Shown here: piece after piece, positions 1 through 9,595 of the stretch
How positions within the stretch are numbered: position 1 is the first letter of the stretch
Layout of the letters: each line of letters starts with the position of its first letter
DNA from: Terrirhizobium terrae
Lineage (GTDB): Bacteria > Pseudomonadota > Alphaproteobacteria > Rhizobiales > Rhizobiaceae
DNA length: 64,000 nt
Reading direction: 5' to 3'
Assembly (NCBI RefSeq): GCF_030323265.1
Contig: NZ_CP104992.1
Span: 434,001 to 498,000, forward strand
Notes under the pieces: generated by a model
What the model was told of the DNA's origin: nothing
Databases searched by the model: none
The model's input: the letters and a program-made list of their open reading frames with translations, nothing else
Position numbers and translations under genes: made by a program

Positions 1-1
1 C

Positions 2-1252
2 ATGTTCGACTTCACCCCGATGGGTGGGATTCTCTGTATCGTCGGCATCATCTTCCTTCTGTTCTTCCATTGGCTGGTACCGAGCCGGATGAAGGAAAAC
101 AGCTCGATGGAAGAGGCCGTCGAGATCAAAAACTACACGTCCGAAGCATCCGTCGTGGCGGAATCGACGGTTGTTGAAAAATCGATGGGCGACCTCCTGA
201 AACTCGGCGATGGCGAAGTCATCGCCACCGCGGTTCTGCGCGGCGCCCGCCGCATGTCGCCCTTCCCGGACCTGAAGCTGCGCGAAGGTGACGTGGTTCT
301 CCTCGAAGGTCCGTCGGCGGCGCTCGACCGTGTCGTCTCCGGCGCAAAACTGCAGCTCTCCGGCAAGCCGCTGACGGGCGAACAGGCGCAGGGCGACGTC
401 ATTTCCGTCGAAGCGATCATCGGTCAGGATTCTCCGCTTCGCGGGCTTTCCGCCAAGGAGCTGGCGCTGTCCTATACGCGCGGGGTCAACCTTCTGGCAA
501 TCAGCCGCCATGGGGAGAGAGTGCGCGAACGCCTCGGCAGCCTGACGCTCGCCGCCGGCGACGTGCTGGTGCTGCAGGGCTCCCGCAAGACCATGCCGAC
601 CGTGATGCAGGATTTCTCCCTCCTGCCGCTCGCCCAGCGGGAAGTGCTGCTCGGCACCCGCCGTCGCGCCTTCATCCCGCTTGTCATCCTCGTGCTCGCC
701 ATGGGCGCCACGGCTGTCGGTCTCGCGCCGGTTCCAGTCGCCTTCTTTGCCGCAGCCCTAGGCATGGTCGTCTTCCGCGCCATTCCCCTTACCGATTTCT
801 ACAAGTCTGTTGATGGACCGATCCTCGTCATGCTGGCGGCACTGATCCCGGTTTCAGATTCACTTCGAACCACCGGCGGCAGTGACCTGATCGCCGGCTG
901 GCTCGGCAATGTCGCTGCAACCCTGCCCGCCTGGGGCGCGCTCGGTCTGATCCTCGTCACCGCCATGGCGGTCACACCGTTTCTCAACAATGCGGCGACG
1001 GTGCTGGTCATGGGCCCGATTGCGGCGAGCTTTGCCACCAATCTCGGCTTCAAGCCGGAAGCCTTCCTGATGGCGGTAGCAATCGGAGCCGGCTGCGATT
1101 TCCTCACCCCCGTCGGCCACCAGTGCAACACGCTGGTCTTCGGCCCGGGCGGCTACAAGTTCTCCGACTACCCCCGCCTCGGCCTGCCGCTCTCCTTCCT
1201 CATCATCCTCGTCAGCATTCCCGCACTACTCTGGGTATGGCCCGTAAGCTGA
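2..1252 (+). CDS. SLC13/DASS-family permease with RCK_C domains (5' truncated)
   Basis: C-terminal 416 residues of an inner-membrane anion or citrate-type transporter; the true start lies before the window. A hydrophobic segment (about residues 7-27) is followed by a cytosolic stretch with two RCK_C/TrkA_C-like units (about 55-120 and 130-205), then several hydrophobic helices from about 222 to the end. A conserved FLNNAATVLVMGP stretch and a later GCDFLTPVGHQ stretch fit the second half of an SLC13 transport domain. Family members are near 590 residues, so roughly 170 are missing. Substrate cannot be told from sequence; citrate, dicarboxylate or sulfate are family options. Confidence 0.85.
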   Translation: MFDFTPMGGILCIVGIIFLLFFHWLVPSRMKENSSMEEAVEIKNYTSEASVVAESTVVEKSMGDLLKLGDGEVIATAVLRGARRMSPFPDLKLREGDVVLLEGPSAALDRVVSGAKLQLSGKPLTGEQAQGDVISVEAIIGQDSPLRGLSAKELALSYTRGVNLLAISRHGERVRERLGSLTLAAGDVLVLQGSRKTMPTVMQDFSLLPLAQREVLLGTRRRAFIPLVILVLAMGATAVGLAPVPVAFFAAALGMVVFRAIPLTDFYKSVDGPILVMLAALIPVSDSLRTTGGSDLIAGWLGNVAATLPAWGALGLILVTAMAVTPFLNNAATVLVMGPIAASFATNLGFKPEAFLMAVAIGAGCDFLTPVGHQCNTLVFGPGGYKFSDYPRLGLPLSFLIILVSIPALLWVWPVS

Positions 1253-1378
1253 GCGCCAAGGGAGGCCGACGCCCAAAAACCTTGACGCTTCTGCCTGAAT
1301 ATGGCCTAAGCCTGCCCCAATCCCTATTCTTGGAACAGGCTTGGCGCGGCATCCCGCGCCTTCAGTTAGAGCAGCACG

Positions 1379-2835
1379 ATGATCAATCCTACGCCCCGCG
1401 TCCGCATCGCCCCTCGCCCACTGGCGAGCCGCATGTCGGCACTGCCTATATTGCCCTCTTCAACTACCTCTTTGCAAAAAAGCACGGCGGCGAGTTCATC
1501 TTGCGCATCGAGGATACCGATGCCACCCGCTCGACGCTGGAATTCGAAGAGCGCGTTCTCGATGCGCTGAAATGGACCGGCCTGAAATGGGCTGAAGGCC
1601 CGGATGTCGGCGGCCCTTACGGTCCGTACCGCCAGTCCGAGCGCAAGGACATGTACCAGCCTTACGCACAGGACCTGCTCAACAAGGGCCATGCCTTCCG
1701 CTGCTTCTGCACGCCCGAGCGGCTTGAGCAGATGCGCGAGGGCCAGCGCGCCGCCGGCAAGCCGCCGAAATACGATGGTCTCTGTCTGCATCTGACGGCG
1801 GAAGAAGTCACCTCCAAGATGGCCGCCGGCGAAAGCTCCGTCGTGCGCATGAAGATCCCGACCGAGGGTTCCTGCGATTTTACCGACGGCGTTTACGGCG
1901 ACGTGTCGATCCCGTGGGATTCGGTCGATATGCAGGTGCTCATCAAGGGCGACGGCATGCCGACCTATCACATGGCCAACGTCATCGACGACCACCTGAT
2001 GAAGATCACCCACGTCGCCCGCGGCGAGGAGTGGCTTGCATCGGTGCCGAAGCACATCCTGCTCTATCGCTATTTCGGCTGGGAAGCGCCGGTCTGGATG
2101 CACCTGTCGCTGATGCGCAATGCCGACAAGTCCAAGCTGTCCAAGCGCAAGAACCCGACCTCGATCAGCTATTACTCGGCGCTCGGCTACCTGCCGGAAG
2201 CGCTGATGAATTTCTTGGGCCTGTTCTTCGTGCAGATTGCCGAAGGCGAAGAGCTGCTGACCATGGAAGAGCTGATCGGCAAGTTCGATCCGGAAGCGCT
2301 CTCCAAGGCCGGCGCCATCTTCGACCTGCAGAAGCTCGACTGGCTGAACGGCCGCTGGCTGCGCGAAAAGCTCTCGCCGGAAGAATTCGTTGCCCGTACG
2401 CTCGAATGGGCAATGGAAAACCAGCGCCTGACCGAGGGCCTGAAGCATTCGCAGAGCCGCGTCTCGAAGCTCGGCGACCTGCCGAACCTTGCCGGCTTCC
2501 TGCTGGCTGCCGACGTCAACCTGACGCCGGCATCCTTCGCGGGCCTGAAAACCTCGCCGGAAGACACGCTTCTCATCATCAACACGGTCCAGGCCGACAT
2601 CGAAAAGATGATCGAATGGAACGTGGAAGCGATCGACGCCGAACTGCGCGCCGTTGCCGACAAGCTGGAGAAGAAGCTGCGCGTCGTCACGCCGCCGCTG
2701 TTCATCGCCATGTCTGGCTCGCAGAGGTCGCTGCCGCTGTTCGATAGCATGGCCATCCTCGGCCGCTCGGTGGTACGCCAGCGTTTGAAGATTGCAGCCG
2801 CTGTCGTTTCATCCATGGTGGGCGACGGGAAGTAA
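1379..2835 (+). CDS. gltX: Glutamyl-tRNA synthetase, one-base frame break in codon 12
   Basis: Class I aminoacyl-tRNA synthetase charging tRNA-Glu in the cytoplasm. The HIGH-type motif (PSPTGEPHVGT), the LRIEDTD segment and the KMSKS-type motif (KLSKRK, near 2140) are present. The natural start is ATG 1379, reading MINPTPRVRIAP; a base is missing between 1413 and 1414 (CCTCGCCC where CCGTCGCCC is expected), after which the frame starting at 1414 runs to the stop. With the base restored the protein is about 485 residues, the usual rhizobial length. gltX is essential, so a real break is unlikely and a sequence error is favoured. The long in-frame extension upstream of 1379 overlaps the preceding permease gene and is not coding. 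Confidence 0.93.
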
Positions 2836-2861
2836 GAATTGCGGAGGTGAACCTAGCTCAC

Positions 2862-2991
2862 CTCCCTCATTCCTGTGCCTGTCGCAGGAATCCAGCCACG
2901 GCGCGTCTGCGCCGTGAAAGAATGCATTAAGTCTCCCGCGCCCAAAGACTTGGACGCACTGGATTCCTGTGACAAGCACAGGAATGAGGGA
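2862..2991. repeat. Palindromic intergenic repeat (family B) between gltX and lysS
   Basis: Two arms of about 33-34 bases, 2862-2895 and 2959-2991, are near-perfect inverted copies, built on CTCCCTCATTCCTGTG and its complement. Each arm itself holds a small palindrome (TTCCTGT...ACAGGAA). The loop of about 60 bases carries its own short inverted match (GGCGCG/TCTGCGCC). This resembles the mosaic palindromic elements scattered between rhizobial genes. Confidence 0.75.
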
Positions 2992-3041
2992 TACGGAGAT
3001 CTCTGGCCGGCGCGGCCACGCCGCAACAGGATTTGAACACG

Positions 3042-4538
3042 ATGACCGACACCAAGACCGAAACCGCCCTCTCCTCCGACGCCACCGAAGTGCGCGCCCA
3101 GAAGCTTGCCAAGCTGCGCGAAACCATCGGCGACGTCTATCCGGCGCATTTCCACCGCACGATGACCAATGCCGAGCTGGCTGCGAAATATGCAGAGCTC
3201 GCGGATGACACCGAGACCGAGGACACCGTCACCGTTGCCGGCCGCGTCTACTCCTCGCGCAATTCGGGCATGTTCATGGACATCCATGACGCATCCGGAA
3301 AAATCCAGATTTTCTCCCACAAGGATGTGACGCCGGAAGAAGCCCGCAGCATGCTGGCCATGATCGACCTCGGCGACATCATCGGCGTCACCGGCACAGT
3401 GCGCCGCACCAAGCGTGGCGAACTGTCGATCAACGCCAAGGAAATCACGATGCTGACCAAGTCGCTTCTCCCCATGCCGGAGAAGTGGAACGGTATCGCA
3501 GACATCGAGATCCGCTACCGCAAGCGCCATCTCGACATCATGAGCAACGATGAATCGAAGCTCCGCTTCCAGCAGCGCTCGAAGATCGTCTCCGGCATCC
3601 GCCGCTTCATGGAAGAAGACGGCTTCATGGAAGTCGAGACGCCGATGCTGCATTCCGTCTATGGCGGCGCGACGGCTGATCCGTTCAAGACCCACCACAA
3701 CACGCTGAAGCAGGACATGTACCTGCGCATCGCGCCGGAACTGTTTTTGAAGCGCACGCTGGTCTCGGGCCTCACCGACAAGGTGTTCGAGATCAACCGC
3801 AACTTCCGCAACGAAGGCGTCTCGACCCGGCACAATCCTGAATTCACCATGATGGAATGCTACTGGGCCTATGCCGACTACGAGGACATCATGGACCTCG
3901 TCGAGCGCCTGTTCGCCGAACTGGCGATGAAGATCCACGGCTCGACCGAGTTCATGTACGGCGACAAGGAAATGTCATTCAAGGGCCCGTTCAAGCGCGT
4001 GCCGATGCCCGACGCCGTCAAGGAAGTCACCGGCATCGACTTCCTCGCCATGAAGACCGACGAGGAAGCCCGCACCGCCGCCAAAGCCGCCGGCTTTGAA
4101 ATCGAGAAGGACTGGACCTGGGGCGAATGCCTGGCCTTCATCTTCGAAGAAAAGGTCGAGGGCACGCTGATCCAGCCGAGCCACGTCACCCATTTCCCGA
4201 AGGATATCTCGCCCTTCGCCAAGGAAGTGACGGGCGAACCGCGCCTCGTCGAGCGTTTCGAGACCTATTGCAACGCCTGGGAACTGGGCAACGCCTTCTC
4301 CGAACTGAACGACCCGGAAGAGCAGCGCAAGCGCATGGTCGAGCAGCTGGAACAGGCCCATGCCCGTGGCGAAAAGGACAAGCAGCTGGACGACGAGTTC
4401 CTGGACGCGATCGATCAGGGCATGCCGCCCGCCGGCGGCCTCGGCATCGGCGTCGACCGCCTGACCATGCTGCTCACCAACGCCCCGTCGATCCGCGACG
4501 TCATCCTGTTCCCGGCCCGCAAGGCTAAGGCGGACTGA
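3042..4538 (+). CDS. lysS: Lysyl-tRNA synthetase, class II
   Basis: Class II synthetase of about 498 residues. An N-terminal OB-fold anticodon-binding region (around VTVAGRVYSSRNSGMFMDIHD) is followed by the catalytic core with motif 2 (FEINRNFRNEG) and motif 3 (GLGIGVDRLTMLL) near the C-terminus. ATG 3042 is preferred over an in-frame TTG at 3033, because the weak ribosome-binding AGGA at about 3028 is correctly spaced only for the ATG. It follows gltX in the same direction, separated by a palindromic repeat, and is followed by a strong terminator. Confidence 0.95.
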   Translation: MTDTKTETALSSDATEVRAQKLAKLRETIGDVYPAHFHRTMTNAELAAKYAELADDTETEDTVTVAGRVYSSRNSGMFMDIHDASGKIQIFSHKDVTPEEARSMLAMIDLGDIIGVTGTVRRTKRGELSINAKEITMLTKSLLPMPEKWNGIADIEIRYRKRHLDIMSNDESKLRFQQRSKIVSGIRRFMEEDGFMEVETPMLHSVYGGATADPFKTHHNTLKQDMYLRIAPELFLKRTLVSGLTDKVFEINRNFRNEGVSTRHNPEFTMMECYWAYADYEDIMDLVERLFAELAMKIHGSTEFMYGDKEMSFKGPFKRVPMPDAVKEVTGIDFLAMKTDEEARTAAKAAGFEIEKDWTWGECLAFIFEEKVEGTLIQPSHVTHFPKDISPFAKEVTGEPRLVERFETYCNAWELGNAFSELNDPEEQRKRMVEQLEQAHARGEKDKQLDDEFLDAIDQGMPPAGGLGIGVDRLTMLLTNAPSIRDVILFPARKAKAD

Positions 4539-4556
4539 GCATAGCGAATGAAACGA

Positions 4557-4587
4557 AAAATGCCGCCGATCGATCTCGGCGGCATTT
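4557..4587. terminator. Bidirectional rho-independent terminator after lysS
   Basis: A 12-bp GC-rich stem (AAATGCCGCCGA/TCGGCGGCATTT) with a short loop, flanked by A-rich sequence on the left and TTTT on the right. It lies between the converging 3' ends of lysS and the minus-strand hexapeptide-repeat gene and can serve both. Confidence 0.85.
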
Positions 4588-4607
4588 TCTATTCGGGCTT
4601 CAGGAGA

Positions 4608-5225
4608 CTAAGCCGGTTTCGGATGAAAATAGGATTGGTCGCGAACCGCGGCGTCCGCAAATATCCCGAAAGCCTGGATGACCTTGCCGGCCGGAAGGTC
4701 GATGTTGCGCGCGACACCGCTTCCCTTGAGAACCGCACCGCGTCTGTCCGGCTCCGGCTCTCTGTATGTACCGCCCGCTCCAAGCATGCAGTTTTGCATC
4801 CGGATCGGGCCGAGGACCTGCGCCCCGCGGCCAATCGAGTTGTCGAGCGTCAGCGAGCCTCCGCCTAACAGTCTCGCACCGTCGCCGACCTCGATAACAC
4901 AAGTGCCACCTTCCGCCTTGATGGTAAATCCGCCCTCTTCGCCTATTTCCGCATCCCTGCCGACGACGACTTTCCCGCCCTTGGCCACGATCCGCGTGTT
5001 CGGATAGAGTTGCGTGCCTTCGCCAACGGCAAGATGTCCGCCATCACCGAGTTCAACGATGACGGACGGCCAGAGTGTTACCCCGCGAGACAGGATGACG
5101 TTTGGAGAAATCAGCGTGGAGCACGGATCGAGAGCGATGACACCTTTCTCGATAAGCGCCGAGGTTTCGCCGATGGATAGAAACCCCGCTCGCCTACGCG
5201 CTGTGTCCGTCAAAGCGGATATCAA
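4608..5225 (-). CDS. Hexapeptide-repeat (left-handed beta-helix-like) protein, unknown function
   Basis: About 205 residues rich in short Val/Ile/Gly repeats (LISPNVILSRGVTLWPSVIVE, VAKGGKVVVGRDAEIG, VEVGDGARLLGGGSL) typical of left-handed beta-helix folds of the GlmU/LpxA superfamily. No catalytic motif is recognised, so an acyltransferase role is not claimed. No in-frame ATG lies at a sensible place. TTG 5225 is chosen because it overlaps the stop of the upstream Ala/Glu/His-rich gene (TTGA) and has GGAAGG about nine bases upstream, which implies translational coupling. A longer frame to 5282 exists but would overlap the neighbour. Confidence 0.6.
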   Translation of the reverse strand: MISALTDTARRRAGFLSIGETSALIEKGVIALDPCSTLISPNVILSRGVTLWPSVIVELGDGGHLAVGEGTQLYPNTRIVAKGGKVVVGRDAEIGEEGGFTIKAEGGTCVIEVGDGARLLGGGSLTLDNSIGRGAQVLGPIRMQNCMLGAGGTYREPEPDRRGAVLKGSGVARNIDLPAGKVIQAFGIFADAAVRDQSYFHPKPA

Positions 5226-6674
5226 TGACCGGCACCTTCCGCTTTGGGTGCAGCCTGTTGGGCTCTGAACTTCTCCAGCCATGCGGCACCGGCGGCATCG
5301 GCCTCATTCGGACCATCAGCCTTCGCCTCCGCGTGTTCGCCCTCCGGCTTGGCTTCGGATGTATCGTGAGCCTCGGAACGAATCTCGTCCTTCGCGTCCG
5401 ACTCCGACCACCGCTTGCCGCCTTCGGCTGATGTTCTCGGCTCCGACGCGGGCTCATGCGACTGTTCGCCAGCCTGCTCGACCTCGTGGCCGGCATCGGC
5501 CTTGGCTTCCTCGTGCGCAGCGCCACCAGCCTCCTCGGATGAACCACCGAAGATCATTCCTTTGACCTGATCCAGGAAGCCCTGCTCTTCGGCCGACTTT
5601 TCCGCTTCGGTTGCTGTCTCGGGATGTGCGGTTTCGGCAGGCTTAGTAGCGTGGGCGGGCTTGGCGGCCTGCTCGTCATGATCGTCACCGGTCTCGACGG
5701 TTGTCGCATGTCCTTCTGAGGCCGGCTCCGAGGCCTTCGCCGCATCGTGACTACGATCGGCCTTAGCGTCGGGGGCGTATGACCGGCCTCCGCTGCGGCA
5801 CCATGGCCTTGTGCCGGGGCGCTCGCATGCTCGCCACCTTCGACGCCGTGTTCCGGCTTCGCCTCTTCCTTCGATCCGAAGAACATGCCGGTGACCGAAC
5901 TCAGGAAGCCGCCGGCTTCCTTGCGGCTACTTCTTCGCCATGCCCTTCAGCCGGCGCGATTTCATGCCCTTCGGCAACAGGAGTCTCGCCATGCTCAGGC
6001 GCTTCGCCATGACCTGCCGGTGCCTCGCCGTGGCCGCCAGCCGCCTCGCCATGCTCGGCGGGCTTCATGATACCATGGCCGCTCTTCGTCACCGGAAGAT
6101 GCGCGCCTTCGGCCGGTGCGGGATCGATACAGTCCGCCTTGTCGGTCAGCTTGGCTTCCAGATGCTCGACATCTTCCAGCGGCAGGTCGATGCGCATGCC
6201 GAAATACTCGCCCTTGGCGGTCGGCGTGCCATCGAGATAATAGGCGGAGTAATTTACGGCCGCTGCCCCTTCCGGCACCTTGGCGAGATCGGGAATATAC
6301 ACGACCTGCGCGGCGATCATCCGGCCACGCATGGCGGCGCGATCCTTCGGACCTGCCTTGTCGATCATGGCGATCTGGACGAGATCGGCCTTCTCTTTGG
6401 CCTGGACAGCACGCGCAACGCGCAGCGCGGTTCTGAGGCGGGACATCCCGTCACCTTCCTCGTCACTGGTGACGTATTTACGCACCCAGTAGCGCTGGTC
6501 CTTCTTGCTCTTGACGGTCTGAAGCGTGGTGCATGCGAGACCGTTGAGATCGCGATAGGAGGGCCCGAGAATCCTGTCGGCACCGATCAGTACGGCCGCT
6601 GCACCGCTGGCGCCGCACAATAGCAGTGCGCCGCCCAGAATGAGCACGAATTTCTTCGACAGCCGGATCTTCAT
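5222..6674 (-). CDS. Membrane-anchored Ala/Glu/His-rich protein with duplicated GFLxxVxGM motif; two frame breaks
   Basis: Unrecognised protein of about 484 residues once two missing bases are restored. The N-terminus (MKIRLSKKF followed by a hydrophobic run) looks like a signal anchor; residues about 30-170 form an ordinary globular region; the rest is low-complexity Ala/Glu/Gly/His sequence with repeats such as HGEAPAGHGEAPEHGE. Single bases are missing near 5921 and near 5778; restoring them joins three frames and recovers two copies of the motif GFLxxVxGMxFG (5874-5909 and 5546-5584). Start ATG 6674. It is divergent from sitA, sharing a region with Fur-type boxes, so metal binding by the His-rich tail is possible but only inferred. 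Confidence 0.6.
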
Positions 6675-6826
6675 TCGCCGAAACCCGGCATGCTCAACTC
6701 CACTTACGCAATACAAGTCATGGAATACCGGAAAGCACTATCGTCCAATCCTATTGAGGAAGGTTTAAGCGATAGCCTGAGCGTACCCGCAGCGATATCG
6801 CTCGTGCCGCCCTGGAATGACCATTA

Positions 6827-6843
6827 TTGCGAATGACTTGCAA
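6827..6843. promoter_or_regulatory. Fur-family (Mur/Zur-like) box 1
   Basis: The 17-base partial palindrome TTGCGAATGACTTGCAA matches a second copy 54 bases downstream at 15 of 17 or better positions. The site lies between the Ala/Glu/His-rich gene and sitA. In rhizobia, TTGCAAAT-type palindromes bind the Fur-family manganese regulator Mur; a zinc regulator (Zur) is the alternative. Confidence 0.6.
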
Positions 6844-6880
6844 TAGCAATTGACAGTCAAAAATTCGGCGTTAGATTAGA

Positions 6881-6897
6881 TTGCAAATGACTTGCAA
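6881..6897. promoter_or_regulatory. Fur-family (Mur/Zur-like) box 2
   Basis: TTGCAAATGACTTGCAA, second copy of the palindrome, ending only eight bases before the first candidate ATG of sitA. A repressor bound here would cover the start of the message and the ribosome-binding region. Confidence 0.65.
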
Positions 6898-6905
6898 CTG
6901 CACAT

Positions 6906-7801
6906 ATGATGGAGCCCATGATCTTTAGACGCCTTGCACTTCTCGCCGCCGTCATCGCCCTTCCCTTCGCCGTCCAGGCCCAGGAAAAGCCGAAGGTCGT
7001 CACCACCTTCACCATCATCGCCGACATGGCGAAGAACGTCGCCGGCGATGCCGCCACCGTCGAGAGCATCACCAAGCCCGGCGCGGAAATTCATAACTAC
7101 CAGCCGACGCCGCGCGACCTTTGCGCGCCCGTGATGCGGACCTCGTGCTGCGTAACGGTCTCAATCTCGAGCTCTGGTTCGAACGCTTCCTCCAGAACCT
7201 CGGGGACGTGAAGAATGTCACGGTCTCGGATGGCGTGACCCCGATGCCCATCGCTGGCGGCGCCTATGAGGGCAAGCCCAACCCGCATGCCTGGATGTCG
7301 CCGGAAAACGCGGTCATCTATGTCGAGAACATCCGCAAGGGCCTGACCGAGATCGACCCGGCCAATGCCGAGACATATGCCGCCAACGCCAAGGCCTATA
7401 CGGACAAGATCCGTGCCCAGGTTCAGCCGATCCGCGATACATTGGCAAAACTGCCGGAAGCCCAGCGCTGGCTGGTGACGAGCGAAGGCGCCTTCTCCTA
7501 TCTCGCCCGCGATTTCGGCCTGCACGAACTCTATCTCTGGCCGGTCAATGCCGACAGCCAGGGCACACCGCAGCAGGTGCGCGCCGTGATCGACGCGATG
7601 CGCAAGCATGACGTGAAGGTAATCTTTTCCGAAAGCACCGTTTCCGACAAGCCTGCCAAGCAGGTCGCGTCAGAAACCGGCGCGGCCTATGGCGGCATCA
7701 TCTACGTGGACTCGCTGTCCGAAGAAGACGGCCCTGTGCCGACCTATCTCGACCTCCTGAAGGTCACCACTGAAACCATAGCCAAAGGCCTCTCCTCATG
7801 A
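6906..7801 (+). CDS. sitA: Metal ABC transporter, periplasmic binding protein (one frame break)
   Basis: Cluster A-I (ZnuA/MntA/SitA) metal-binding protein of about 298 residues with a signal peptide ending near AQA. The N-terminal half ([31 protein letters not shown]) and C-terminal half ([36 protein letters not shown]) sit in different frames. One base is missing between 7121 and 7122, where GACCTTGTGCGC is expected. Metal-ligand positions in [17 protein letters not shown] and the later acidic site are visible. ATG 6906 is taken; ATG 6918 with GGAG close by is an alternative. First gene of sitABCD, likely importing Mn2+ and perhaps Fe2+ or Zn2+. Confidence 0.88.
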
Positions 7802-8709
7802 TGATGGGCAAAACCAGGTCGGCGCCCGCCGGCCTGAAGCTCGAGAATGTCAGCGTCGCCTACCGCAACGGCCACACGGCGCTCAAGCATGCCAGTTTCG
7901 AAGTGCCGAAGGGCACCATCACCGCCCTCGTCGGCGTCAACGGTGCCGGCAAATCGACCCTGTTCAAGGCGATCATGGGCTTCGTCACCCTCAACGAGGG
8001 CTCGGTCGAGATCCTCGGCCTTCCGGCCCGCGAGGCGTTGAAGAAGAATCTCGTCGCCTACGTGCCCCAGTCGGAAGAAGTAGACTGGAATTTCCCGGTC
8101 CTGGTCGAAGACGTCGTGATGATGGGCCGCTACGGCCACATGAATTTCCTCCGCATCCCCTCCCGCCGCGACCACGACATGGTCACCGAGGCGCTGAAGC
8201 GGGTGAACATGGAGGAATATCGCAAGCGCCAGATCGGCGAACTTTCCGGCGGTCAGCGCAAGCGCGTTTTCCTTGCCCGGGCACTCGCCCAGGAAGGCCA
8301 AGTCATCCTGCTCGACGAACCCTTCACCGGCGTCGACGTGACCACCGAGGAACAGATCATCGCGCTCCTGAAGGCGCTGCGCGACGAAGGCCGCGTCATG
8401 CTGGTTTCGACCCACAATCTCGGCAGCGTGCCGGATTTCTGCGACCGCACCGTCTTCGTCAAGGGCACGGTTCTCGCTTACGGCAGGACCGAGGATACGT
8501 TCAACGAGGCCAATCTCGAAAAGGCCTTCGGCGGCGTGCTGCGCCACTTCATCCTCGGCGGCGCCGACCTGCATGACGACGAGGATCCCCGCCACGTCAA
8601 GGTCTTCACCGATGACGAGCGCCCCTTCGTCACCTACGGCAACGGCACGCAAAAAGCCAAGTCGAAGCGGAAGAAAAAGGAAAGCGTCGATGCTCCAGAC
8701 GCTTCTTGA
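7798..8709 (+). CDS. sitB: Metal ABC transporter ATPase
   Basis: ABC ATPase of 303 residues with Walker [10 protein letters not shown], signature LSGGQRKRV, Walker B VILLDEP and a switch histidine in STHNLGS. It overlaps the sitA stop by four bases and energises the SitC/SitD permeases. The C-terminus carries an extra Lys/Arg-rich tail (KAKSKRKKK) after the conserved domain that overlaps the start of sitC. Confidence 0.92.
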   Translation: MMMGKTRSAPAGLKLENVSVAYRNGHTALKHASFEVPKGTITALVGVNGAGKSTLFKAIMGFVTLNEGSVEILGLPAREALKKNLVAYVPQSEEVDWNFPVLVEDVVMMGRYGHMNFLRIPSRRDHDMVTEALKRVNMEEYRKRQIGELSGGQRKRVFLARALAQEGQVILLDEPFTGVDVTTEEQIIALLKALRDEGRVMLVSTHNLGSVPDFCDRTVFVKGTVLAYGRTEDTFNEANLEKAFGGVLRHFILGGADLHDDEDPRHVKVFTDDERPFVTYGNGTQKAKSKRKKKESVDAPDAS

Positions 8710-9595
8710 GCCTTTCACCTACGGCTACATGCTCAACGCCATCTGGGTCTCGGCCTTGGTCGGCGGGGTCTGCGGCTTCCTCTCCGCCTATCTGATGTTG
8801 AAGGGCTGGTCGCTGATCGGCGATGCGCTCTCCCATTCCATCGTTCCGGGCGTTGCCGGCGCCTATATGCTCGGCCTGCCGTTCTCCATCGGCGCGTTTC
8901 TTTCAGGCGGTCTCGCCGCGCTCACCATGCTCTTTCTCAACCAGCGCACGCGGCTGAAGGAAGACGCGATCATCGGGCTGATTTTTACCTCCTTCTTCGG
9001 GCTTGGCCTGTTCATGGTGTCGCTGTCGCCGACCTCGGTCGACATCCAGACCATCGTCATGGGCAATGTGCTTGCCATCTCCCCGGGCGACACGCTGCAG
9101 CTCGTCATCATCGGCGGTGTCAGCCTCGTCGTGCTGGCGCTCAAGTGGAAGGACCTGATGGTCGCCTTCTTCGACGAGAACCACGCCCGCACCATCGGCT
9201 TGCGACCCGACGCGCTGAAGGTGATGTTTTTCGCCCTGCTCGCCGCTTCCACCGTCGCCGCCATGCAGACGGTCGGCGCCTTCCTCGTCATCGCCATGGT
9301 GGTGACCCCTGGCGCCACCGCCTATCTGCTGACCGATCGCTTCCTGCGCGTCATCCTGATGGGCCTCGGCATCGGCGCCGCGACCAGCTTTCTCGGCGCG
9401 TACCTGAGCTATTTCCTCGACGGCGCCACCGGCGGCATCATCGTCGTGCTGCAGACCGCGATCTTTCTCATCGCCTTCGTCTTTGCACCGAAACACGGCA
9501 TGCTCGCTTCCCGCCGCCGGCTGAAAGCCTCGCTGGAAGAAACCGCGCCTGAAGCCACTCCGCCAAAGCAGGCAATCCAGGAGGGCGCGGCATGA
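8690..9595 (+). CDS. sitC: Metal ABC transporter permease
   Basis: About 301 residues with 7-8 predicted hydrophobic helices, the ABC-3 family of metal permeases. ATG 8690 ([17 protein letters not shown]) lies just after an AAAAAGGAAA stretch and overlaps the 3' end of sitB by 20 bases. Conserved segments include [12 protein letters not shown] and [18 protein letters not shown]. It ends in an overlap with sitD. Confidence 0.92.
   Translation: MLQTLLEPFTYGYMLNAIWVSALVGGVCGFLSAYLMLKGWSLIGDALSHSIVPGVAGAYMLGLPFSIGAFLSGGLAALTMLFLNQRTRLKEDAIIGLIFTSFFGLGLFMVSLSPTSVDIQTIVMGNVLAISPGDTLQLVIIGGVSLVVLALKWKDLMVAFFDENHARTIGLRPDALKVMFFALLAASTVAAMQTVGAFLVIAMVVTPGATAYLLTDRFLRVILMGLGIGAATSFLGAYLSYFLDGATGGIIVVLQTAIFLIAFVFAPKHGMLASRRRLKASLEETAPEATPPKQAIQEGAA

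Noticed and set aside
1366..2448. Long antisense frame inside gltX
   Set aside because: Composition typical of the reverse complement of GC-rich coding DNA; no motif, no ribosome-binding site, full overlap with a conserved gene.
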